Below are positions 33,473-43,106 of a stretch of DNA of 64,000 nucleotides, one piece after another. Origin of the DNA: Raphanus sativus (taxonomy: Eukaryota > Streptophyta > Magnoliopsida > Brassicales > Brassicaceae); NCBI RefSeq assembly GCF_000801105.2, contig NC_079515.1:31891407-31955406 (forward strand). The letters are read 5' to 3'. The notes beneath the pieces were generated by a model. The model was not told where the DNA came from. It saw nothing but the letters and a program-made list of their open reading frames with translations, and did not search any database. Each line of letters opens with the position of its first letter. Within the stretch, counting starts at the first letter, position 1. The translations under genes and the position numbers were made by a program.

Positions 33473-34084
33473 CACAAGTCCAGTGCCGTCCCTATTAATT
33501 TGGTGGCTTAAAGCACATAAACATATGTGGCCTCAAATATTTTACTATCAAATAAGTATGTTTTTTTACAACATCAAACAGTTATATATTAGAATTAAGT
33601 AATATTTAAAAAATATTTTTCAAAGATGAATCAATATTTAGCAAGATAATAATATTTTTTAAAAAATAGTAGGAAAATTATAGTTATGGCAGTTAAAGTT
33701 AGTAATATAAAGCTATAAAAATTTAAGCAGTAATATAATGAAACAAGATCAAGAATTCATTTTAAATAAATAAAACATATGATATGTAAAATTATTAAGG
33801 AATTAAAATAATCTAAGAGAGTTAAATTGTTTTTTTGTCAACAAAAGTCATATTGTTAAGTAATCAATATATTATATTTTTTTATATGACAACTGACAGA
33901 AAAATTAGTGAAAGAATAGGTATGTTTTTAAAAGGGTGCATAATAGGAGTTGAACTCACCACGTCACGAGTATTAGCAAACAATCTATAATCAATTTATT
34001 TGTGGCCTCTAAAACAATTTATTTTATTGTGGCCTAAAGCATATGCTTCATGAGCTTTATGCAAGGGACGGGCCTGCACAAGTC
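33473..34084. mobile_element. Non-autonomous hAT element with 8-bp target duplication
   Basis: The direct repeat cacaagtc (33473-33480 and 34077-34084) flanks a 596-bp element. Its ends are cagtgccgtccct and, on the complement, caggcccgtccct. An 8-bp target duplication and CAG-starting terminal repeats are typical of hAT transposons. There is no transposase frame. Internally, gtggcc-rich repeats occur near both ends. Confidence 0.8.
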
Positions 34085-34799
34085 GCTGCCTTCTTCAAAC
34101 AAATCTTCTTTCATAATATTCAGTACAAAACGTGATTTTGATTATAAGTGAACTCTTCAAGTGTGGCCCAACAAATACCCCTGAAGAGCAGTACACTTAC
34201 AAGGTAGACGAGTTAGTTGCATGCTGAAGCATTTTAACTGCAAGTCATCAAGTATTCCATGTTTATACTTGAAATGTAACTGCAGCATGCAGCTCCACAA
34301 TCTCTCGTAACAATCCCATAAGGCTAAGATTGACTTTGTACCTTATTGACAAATCGTTGATGATAATCTAGAAGATGACGATATGGGCCTACATGGCCTA
34401 TGTGAGCTCAAAGAGTATATAACGTTTACGTTTATATATTGTTTCTCTGTAGGTGTTTTCTGTATTAACTTTGACCATTCCTCAAACAAATTGGAGAGAA
34501 GCGCGTCTTCAGTTACCTTCACCATGTAATAACTCCATCTTTTAGTTTTATTCGTAATATTCCGTCTGCTAGTTGTTTTGGAGTCCATCTTCTTCCTCAT
34601 GGCCAGTTATTAGTTATCATAATTTATTCCAATTGTGTATAAACCATCATTACCTTAATCACTTATCATTTTTGTATCCTCTTCTATTCGAATCTTTTGA
34701 TGAAATGTTAAGTAGACTTTTAGCACATTATTAGCCGAAACAAAAAAATATCATATGACATATTATCATTATAAAATTGTCGACAAGCCACGGAGTTGC

Positions 34800-35032
34800 T
34801 AGAATATCTCTAACCTCACTTTACTTTTCGCTATGAAATAGAGTTTAGAATAAAAAAACTTCAATGGAATTCTATTTTTTATTTTATAATAGAGCGAAAA
34901 ATATGTTTACTCTAAATATAGAATAAAATTTTTTTTCATCACTTTATTTTTTACTTTAAAATAGAATATTATTGAAACAAAATTCCATTTTATTATAGAG
35001 TTACTCTAATAAAAATAGTATAAACCATTGAA
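34800..35032. mobile_element. AT-rich foldback MITE-like segment
   Basis: Repeated ctctaa and atagaata motifs in opposing orientation (for example tttactctaaatatagaata against attttattatagagttactc) give a loosely palindromic 230-bp segment. It resembles the foldback element at 2645-2885 in composition. Ends are not certain. Confidence 0.4.
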
Positions 35033-35747
35033 GATGTAATTAGGTCTGGGTACGGATCGGATATCCGGGTTTTTGAAGGTATTTGCGATTTGCTTCGAAT
35101 GTTACGGATATCTAATTTTTCGATTTGCTTTGATTCAGAAAAATACGGATATTCGGAAAAACGGATATCCGGAAAATAAATAGATATTTGCGGATATTTA
35201 CGGATATCTCATTTGTTTTGATTAATACAAATAATCTTAAAAATTTGATACAATTTTTTTTTTGGAAAATATTTTTTTTGCATGATAGAAAAAATAAAAA
35301 TTAAAAGATATAGTGAATCTACATATTTTGTAAAATTTTAAACTTAATTAACAATTATAATAACACAAAACTTAAGAAAAAAATTATAACTGTCATAAAT
35401 ATTTTTTTTCATTTTATGTAATTCTTTTATATAAGTAATAATGTGAATAGAATCTGTCAAATCATATGTTAGAATAATAATTTTATACATTTAAAATATT
35501 AAATATAATCAAAATATACATGTATTTATATATTGACGGATCGGATCGGATATTCGATTCCCAAAATTTTAATATTTGTAATTTGCTTCGATATTAACGG
35601 ATATTGAATTTTAGTATTTGCTTTGCTTCGAAAGCATACGGATATTCGGAATTTTCGGATCGAATCACAACGGATAATGAATCGAATAGCAACGGATAAC
35701 GAATCGAATCAAATTTCACGGATAAAATGCCCACCCTTAGATGTAAT
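35033..35747. mobile_element. Non-autonomous hAT element upstream of LYM2
   Basis: The direct repeat gatgtaat (35033-35040 and 35740-35747) flanks a 699-bp element. Its ends are taggtctggg and, on the complement, taagggtggg. The body is rich in ggatat / cggatatc repeats near both ends. It has no transposase frame. The right target repeat ends 214 bases before the LYM2 start codon, so the insertion is in the LYM2 promoter. Confidence 0.85.
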
Positions 35748-35961
35748 ATATTTCCGAGGGAACAACGCCCAACGTAAACGCAAGAGTCTGTTGAAAGTCC
35801 TCTGTTCTCATCTCATCTATCTTCTCTTAAAAGTCAATAGACAAACTCCAAAAGTCTCCTCCGGACTAGTCTCTTCCTCGTCCTTTTTAAGTTTAAACCA
35901 CAAATCCAGATGAGAGAGACACACACACCTGACAACTCTCCGGGCAACTAACAAACAAAAA

Positions 35962-37577
35962 ATGAAAACTTACCGTTTCACCCTTCCCCTTCTTCTCATC
36001 GCCATCTCCTTCCTCCACTCCCTCTCCGCCCAAATGACCGGAAACTTCAAATGCGGCCAACCCGGCGCCTCAAACACCACGTGTCGCTCTCTCGTCGGCT
36101 ACTCAAGCAAGAACGCCACGACGTACGCCAGTATCCGAACCCTCTTCGCAGTGGAGAACCTCCGTTCCATCCTCGAAGCCAACAACCTCCCACTCTCCAC
36201 CGCAGGCACCCAGCGCGTGAACCCGAACCAAGTCGTGCGCGTACCGATCCCTTGCACTTGCTCAAACGGAACCGGCGTCTCGACCGACGTTCCGGTTCAC
36301 ACCGTCAAGCAAGGGGACACGCTCTCCGCCATCGCGTCGGACCTGTTCGGAGGGTTGGTTAGTTTCCAGAGGATCAGTGAGATGAACAAGATTCCCAACC
36401 CTAACGAGATCGTCGTCGGTCAAAGGGTGTGGATCCCTTTGCCTTGTAGCTGCAATGAAGTCAACGGTCGAGATGTTGTCCACTATGCACACGTGGTCGT
36501 ACCCGGAAGCTCCCTCGCCGCGATCGCTGCTCAGTTCGGAACTGACAACACGACGTTGGCTCTGCTCAATGGGATCTCCGGCGATGCTCAGCTCCTCGCT
36601 GAGCTCCCTCTCGACGTCCCTCTCAGAGGTACAGAGAAAAGTCTGTGACTTTTGGCGGTTTCATTTGACTATCTTAAATGGACAAAACCTAATTGGGTTT
36701 GAACTTGGTGATGGTTTGAATTTGAAAAGTCTTTTGACTTTAGCTGTTTCATTGGACAAAACTAATTGAGTATTGGGTTTCTGAGTTTTGTAAGAAAGTT
36801 TGAATTTGAAGAGTATTTTTGACTTTAGCGGTTTCATTGGACAAAACTAGTTAGGTTCAATGTTTTAGTACAAATTGATTATTGGGTTTTTCTGAGTTTT
36901 GTAAGAAAGTTGTGGACTTTTTAAAAAAAAAAATTATCTGCAGCTTGTAGCTCATCTGTAAGGAATGACTCGTTGGATGCTTCTTCTATGCTTTTGCCTA
37001 ACGGATCATACTCCATCACTGCAAACAATTGCATCAGGTGCTCTTGTGAGGCGTCAAACAATTGGACGTAAGTGTAGTATAATCTTGGAGTTTTTTTTTG
37101 TTTGTTCCAATATGACAAGATTGGTTTTTGGGCTTAGATTCTGATGGTTTTTGGTTTTGTTTGTGTTTTTGTGATCAGTCTAAGCTGTGAAGCCTCTCAG
37201 CTTACGCCTACGACCTGGCCAACTTGCCCGCCTTCACGATGCCAAGGAGCAGAGAGTTTGTTTATAGGTAACACGACTAGTACCTCTTGCGGACCTCGTT
37301 CTTGCGCCTATGCTGGTTACTCAAACCAGACAATCTTAACAACCCTTTCTCCAGATCCCTGTTCAGGTTTTGTTTGATTAAGTTTCTTGCACTTTTTTTT
37401 TTCTATTGTGAAATGGTGATATTATTAATCAAGGTTACATTCTGATGACCAGGTTCTGGTGGTTCTAGACCTCCTTCTGGTGGTTCTAGACCTCCTTCTG
37501 GCAACTATGCTTCAACGTTCAGCCCAAGCTTCAGTTTCGTGGTGGTGTTGATTCAGTGTGCTCTATACCTTCTCTAG
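35962..37577 (+). CDS. LYM2: LysM-domain GPI-anchored protein 2 (chitin-binding receptor)
   Basis: Cell-surface LysM protein. In Arabidopsis, LYM2 binds chitin and reduces plasmodesmal flux during fungal attack. Four exons (35962-36628, 36944-37067, 37179-37366, 37453-37577) give 367 residues in frame. Residues 1-23 form a signal peptide cleaved before QMTGNFKCG. LysM motifs follow: HTVKQGDTLSAIASDLFGG with the NPNEIVVGQRVWIPLPCSC segment, then YAHVVVPGSSLAAIAAQFGT. CSC and CTC cysteine pairs, typical of plant LYM/LYK ectodomains, separate them. The tail is a Ser/Gly/Pro linker followed by a hydrophobic end (FSFVVVLIQCALYLL), fitting a GPI-anchor signal. There is no kinase domain. The linker contains a 21-bp in-frame duplication (GGSRPPS twice), which partly explains its being slightly longer than Arabidopsis LYM2. 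Confidence 0.95.
36648..36910 (+). repeat. Minisatellite-like repeats in LYM2 intron 1
   Basis: The phrase tttagcggtttcattggac (with small changes) recurs at about 36650, 36738 and 36822, and gttttgtaagaaagtt twice. This gives a diverged tandem array with a period of roughly 85-90 bp inside the first intron. Confidence 0.75.
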
Positions 37578-37987
37578 TTATGTAATGGTTTTGTTTGTGT
37601 GAGTGCGAATCTAAAGTACAGTTCGTGATTGAAATAAGAACATTGTTCCACAAGAAGCATGGCTTTTGTGTTTGTACCTATGTATTATATTCAAAATAAT
37701 TCAACTTTTGAGAAAGATTTTCCAAAACTAGACAAGTGAACACACACATAATACTGTAATTCAATTTATATAGGTTGCAGAGCTTAAGAAACAAAGATTA
37801 AAAAAAAAACAATGCATGCCTATATACAAAAAAATCTGTTCAGGCTATGCAGAAGACCAGTTATACTATTGCCACTTGCAAAATGGTCTTCAAGGTAATG
37901 TTTACCTAACGATTCCGAGGCTAAAATGGTAAAGTGCGATCTCTGATTGTAAGTTGCAACCTTCCTTGCTTTGAGAGTGTGTGTTTA
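37578..37987. other. Convergent 3' regions of LYM2 and NLP1
   Basis: Untranslated ends of both genes. No other feature seen. Confidence 0.5.
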
Positions 37988-40842
37988 TCAGGATGCACCA
38001 GAGCTACCAAAAGAACCTCCCAGTTTGACTTGAAAAGCGTCGTGCAGACTTATCTTAATTGTTTGGCTCTGTGATGATGATGATCTATGTATGTCGATAC
38101 ATTCCTCTAGATCCCCTTCACACGTCAGAAGAACCAACTCCTTATCGTCATCCAGGTACTTGAGATCAAACCAGGAAACGTCATCTATGTTGAAACGCCT
38201 AGCAATCTCTCCCTCCAGCTCTCTGTAGCCCCAGCTCGGTGGCAAAGTAAACCGTATTATGGCCTCACCAAACGTTGCTTTCACTTTAATGCCCCCTCCT
38301 GCTCTTAAGCTCTTGCTGCTACTACCCGGTACATTTTCAAGAAGAGGAGGCTCCTTGAGACTTTTTGTTTCCTCTTGATTCTCATTATGCAGTTCTGCCT
38401 CGCCCTGAGCTTTCTTCAAAACCGCATCAGCATTCTCAGCAACCTGCAGAGTGTTTGCAGTGTTGGTGCTTGAACCAGAGCAAGAAGATGATGGTGACCT
38501 TGGTGCTGGTTTATCCTCTGACGTTGGAGCGTTCAAATGCTGTAACTGTTCTTTACTTTTCAAGGAAGGGCCACTACTGGACATATTTGGAGAGTTCAAC
38601 GCTGGGAAGCTTGTATAGAATGAATCGAGTGGGATAGATCCTTGTGCACCTTGAACAGAGTCCATAACGACTTGCAGTTTCTTCAACGAATGCCCAACCT
38701 TCTTGATTTTTCTGGAAGGCCATCTCGTTATTCCGTGGTGCCTGCATATCCTTTTCAAGGTAGTTGGACAAACTGCAACATAAGAACTAAACCCTGTCAC
38801 ATCACACTGTCTGAAGCAATAAAGAGTGAAGCTAATGTTTCTAATAGTGTATACATCAGTTTCTTACCACCAATGCTCTTGGCTGCATCCTTGAGGCTTC
38901 CGGCAAAGTATTGTTGAAGAACCTCCAAGCCAATGATCTTTTCTGTTTTTGATCTTTTCTTTTCACCTGGTCTTCTACTCCCTAACATATTTCCACCACC
39001 GGTTGAAGCTGGTTCAGTACTTGGACCAGCGTCGACTCTGCATCCTCCTGAAGGGATTGGATCAAGCTGACTGTTATCCAATCCAGATGAGATCTTGGAT
39101 TCATCTATTGGATCTTTACCCTTCTCGTTAGCCTTTATCATTGAGGAGGAGTCTTGCATATGAACTTCTCTCAAAGACTCTTCGGTTTCTGAGAGAACCA
39201 TGTCCTCTCCAACAGGCAATACAACTTCTAACTCTAGATCTTTGTCAATGACAAGATTCGAACTCTTGAAATCCTGCTGCAGAGTCACAGACAGTGATTT
39301 GAGCATCTCATCTTTCGCTTCAGTGTCAATACAGGACTTTGGAAAGAAGAACTCCAACACAAACTCGACCAAACCATTGCTTTTGCCCTTCAACGGGACC
39401 GCTAAAGCAGCGTGTAGTCCAGACACTTTAGCATGGTGCGCAAGAGCGTAGTTGGTCTTGCTAAATATGGTCACTTCGGGCACGAAAAACAGTTTGGTCT
39501 CCTCGAATGCTTTCCCAACCATGCCTTCCCCTTGGAGAAGATGATACTCAGAACATGCCTCCAGAAAACATTTGCTCTCTTCATCCAGGACAAAGCAAGC
39601 AGAATCGATTGTGGAAACGCACTGAGAAAAGTTCTCATCAGAATGTCGAGATCCACCTTTCCCCTGCCGATCACACGGAGCCCATGACAAAGCTAAAGGC
39701 AGATCATATGATCTGCAGACTGTGGCCAAGAAATCTGATATCTCAGGTAATGCAGCGTTGTAGAAATCACTATAGACCTGCAGAAACTGAAACATGGGGG
39801 TGTATGTATGACCTTAGCAAATGTTTCTAGGACCTGTGAATGAAGTAAAGAGTAAAAGTTAATGCACCTCAGTGCTTGGAGTCATCAAGTTACTTGAACT
39901 CCTTAGATCCACAGCCTGCAAAAACAGAAACATCTTTAAGCTATTGTTTTATGATGTTGAGGTGAAACCAATAGAGAGAAAAAAAACCTCGAGAGCTTTA
40001 CAGATGTTCTCAAGTTCTGGCTTGTAATTCATCTTCTGAGTAGTTGTGATGATCTCAACAACACCCAAACAAGTCCCACTACCTCTTTCAAACACAGGAA
40101 CAGCAAGCGACCCACGGACATCACACTTCTGCGCTTCTTTGATGCGAGGATACTCTTCGCTCCTAAAGAAACGTACATCAGGAGTCCACTCAGGCAGTTT
40201 CTGGAGGAAAACACGACCGGGGAGTCCTACTTCCGTCGAACCCTCATCGGCAGGGAAGTTATAAGTCTCTGAAACATGTCTGTATTGTGCAAGGCTCGAG
40301 TATTTTTGGTTGAATAAATGTGGCTGAGCCAAAGTGGTCAAGAAGTTTTTCCCTTCCTGCTGAAACGGCACCCATATCTGCACAAGGAAGTCCTTATCAG
40401 GGACTGCTTCGTCGAGACCGCTTATAGCTCGTAAGAGTCTCTCCTTCACAGAGGAAGAAGGGCCTTGACTTCTTCCTCTTCTTGGAGCAATCCACCAACT
40501 TCTTCCCACCTCAGCTTCCTCTAGTAGAGAACTTGATGCAGCCTGGTTACAAGGTTCTTGTTGATTCTCTGTTTCTTCTCCATTGGAAGTTTTTTCTTGA
40601 AATGGGTTGTCAGCAAAGTAGAGGAAAGGGGTATTGTTGTTGTTGTCATCCATGGCGTTAGAAGCTGAAGCAGTTTCTTCTGACTGCTTTAAATCTGTTG
40701 TCTCTAGCCAACAACCATCAAACAAGAGCTCATCCATGAAATCCAGATCCATGGGCATCTCAGGGAATGCCCCAAAGCTAGAATTAGGTGAAAACGCACC
40801 GTTTCCTTCCCCTCCATCACTGCCTCCACCATCATCTTCCAT
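37988..40842 (-). CDS. NLP1: NIN-like protein 1 (RWP-RK/PB1 transcription factor)
   Basis: Nitrate-responsive transcription factor of the NLP family. Four exons (40842-39988, 39915-39868, 39777-38868, 38772-37988) join in frame to 865 residues. The N terminus [20 protein letters not shown] and the acidic [17 protein letters not shown] segment match my recollection of Arabidopsis NLP1. A GAF-like N-terminal region (about 130-480) is followed by the RWP-RK DNA-binding domain: [20 protein letters not shown], then [21 protein letters not shown], with the RWPSRK signature. A PB1 domain lies near the C terminus ([20 protein letters not shown], then [20 protein letters not shown]) for oligomerisation. 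NLPs bind nitrate-responsive elements and shuttle to the nucleus on nitrate supply. Two retroposon footprints lie about 0.6-0.7 kb upstream. Confidence 0.95.
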
Positions 40843-41465
40843 TTCTAAAGATTCCCTTCTTTTTTTTTTTAGTTCTTTCTAATATAGCATCCGACAGATC
40901 CTACCAAACCCTCAAGTTCTGAAAGACTGCTGGCTATAAGCGACAGATCCTACCAAACTGACACCTATAAGCGTCTTGAAGATGGATAGATAAAAGAATA
41001 AAGTCCAGAGAACCAATGCTCCTCTACTTGGAATGCTAAAGCCTTGAATCTGATGAAGAAAAAAAAAAGATGAATAAACAGCTTCGCTTTCAATAGAGAG
41101 TTGACTTTAAAATGATAGTATCAAATACATGGAAACTCTCCAAGAGGACAACAATTATTGAAGCTCTCATCAGTCAATCAAAGAAAAAAAAACCCCTATT
41201 CTAATTTGAAAACCCGTAAAAGAAAAATCAAAAGTTACCAAATTTTATCACAAAAGATTCTGTCTTTTGTTGAATGGTGTTTTCTATCTTCTGCTCTTCT
41301 TCTTCTTCTTCTTCTGGACAACAAAAGTAAGCTGTTTGAAGGGAAAGTCAGGATTAGTCTATTGTCTAATAGTGTGACTGATATATGGGCTTGAAAATTC
41401 TGAACCGAGAACAAAGTGGACCCGTGACAAGAGCATCCACTGTTCTAATCACACGTATACAGCTT

Positions 41466-41512
41466 TGTCTATATCTGAACTTTTTTTTTTATCAACTGTC
41501 TATATCTGAACT
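41466..41512 (-). mobile_element. Micro-retroposon footprint upstream of NLP1
   Basis: The direct repeat tgtctatatctgaact (41466-41481 and 41497-41512) flanks only tttttttttatcaac, i.e. gttgat plus poly(A) on the minus strand. Confidence 0.65.
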
Positions 41513-41535
41513 AAAAGATAGACATACAGCTTCTT

Positions 41536-41581
41536 GGTTTGATCTGAGACAGGTGCACAAAAAAAAGGTTTATCTGAGACA
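41536..41581 (+). mobile_element. Second micro-retroposon footprint upstream of NLP1
   Basis: The repeat ggtttgatctgagaca (41536-41551) and ggtttatctgagaca (41567-41581, one base shorter) flank ggtgcacaaaaaaaa. It lies only 24 bases from the previous footprint and in the opposite orientation. Confidence 0.6.
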
Positions 41582-41937
41582 TGACAACTTGATCTGCTAT
41601 CTTTTGTTCAATGGTGTTTTCTTCCTTTCTCTCTGTCTGATCATGAGAGAGAAAAAAAAAAGATTTTGTTTGGAGCAGAGTTGCTAAATGATCTTGTTAA
41701 TAGTGTGGTTGTTGTCCTGCGGCTCTTGCCCTCTTTGTTCAAATTATTTTCCCCTATAGAATATTATTTTTAGAAAATTGATAAGTTAATAATAATAACA
41801 ATATTTAAACTAATTAATTATATAATTAGATTTTTAATCACTTGTGTTGTTTACGTATCTACACGTACTCTTTTTCTTTAGTCGGTACTTCTAGTATTTG
41901 GCTCTATCAAAGGATCAGTAGGAGAAAGATTCGTCTG

Positions 41938-41994
41938 GAAGACATGTCTTCATGTTTTGTCAAGGTGAAAGATTCTTACAGAAGACATGTCTTC
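41938..41994. repeat. Two copies of a perfect 14-bp palindrome
   Basis: GAAGACATGTCTTC occurs at 41938-41951 and 41981-41994; a further half copy (catgtcttctt) follows at about 42002. Non-coding. Confidence 0.8.
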
Positions 41995-43106
41995 TCGTGT
42001 CATGTCTTCTTACATTCGGCAGGTGTCACGAATTCAAGAGTTATTTTTCAGTCTATGCTTGAAGCTCTTCATAAAATGGAGGCTGCATGTGATCGGTATG
42101 TAATTTCACAATGGCAGCGCAGCATAATTCGTGATTTTGCCATTTAGTTTCTTCATTCTCATAAATCTTTTAATTCAAAAGGTTACTTAACATCCTGGAT
42201 TTTGCCATTTATGGTTCGGTAGATTGGACGATGGATTAAACTAAACTTAGAAAAGATCATCATCAAATCTTCCTGAAATTGTAATACATCTGAAAAGGGC
42301 ATCCTGTAGATGATGGAAGTGTTCGTTTAGTCATGTAAATTGAGCAACGATATAAGTAACTAAAGGTGCTAGACATGCTCTAGTCTCCAATCAGACACTA
42401 ACACATAGCATTCTAAGTAATTTCATATCAAAAATGTTAATGGCTACATATGTGTAAATGTGGATATGTAATGTTTAATGAATTATGTAACTCGACCATT
42501 ACAAATTCTCTAAATGGTCACGCTTAAACAAGTTACAAAATGACTCTCGATGATCTTGGGAAGCCGTCGTACGATTATTCTCTGTTAGTCGCGTCCAGGA
42601 CATTACCAAACCAAAGGCCAATGAACTTTTTAAATAATCTCTCCACTTCCTTTATAAGACTTGCATGTATAAATATTGTTAGTTGATACCACATCCTTAT
42701 CGCACGATGTATGATGTACCCCTTTCTTTCTCTCTTTTTTATTTTTTTGGTCGATAAAATACCAACTGATACTTTTAAAAACTGTAGATAAAAGAAGCAC
42801 AAGCACTACACTTTTTTTGTTGTTTGATTCTGTTTTATTTTGATTACCCACGAGATATTTATCCCAATGTGCAGTTCCGAAACATGCTGTAACACACCTC
42901 AAATAAAACTGAAAGATGATAAGACGATGACTCAAAATATATCTTATCCACAACTTTCACGATCCTATCATAAATATAGTTTTATAAAAATTCCATGAAT
43001 ATCATCATTCATTACCGAAACACATTTTCAAAAGGCTGTTTATTCTATAACTGAGAGAATGCCACAGACATGGGACGGAGACGATCAGTTCAAGAACCTG
43101 CTGATA

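Larger units (their letters stand above)
40843..43106. other. Region between NLP1 and DSK2
   Basis: Holds the NLP1 5' leader and promoter (to about 41.7 kb), two micro-retroposon footprints, a pair of 14-bp palindromes at 41938-41994, and AT-rich DNA before the DSK2 3' end. An open frame at 41842-42147 has no recognised domain. Confidence 0.5.

Noticed and set aside
33820..33880. Possible further tail-only footprint (tttttttgtcaac)
   Set aside because: The poly(T) and gtcaac fit the pattern but no matching flanking direct repeat was found.
41842..42147. Plus-strand frame of 101 codons containing ALHKMEAACDRYVISQWQR
   Set aside because: No recognisable domain and it overlaps the palindrome region; could be old transposon coding sequence but unsupported.
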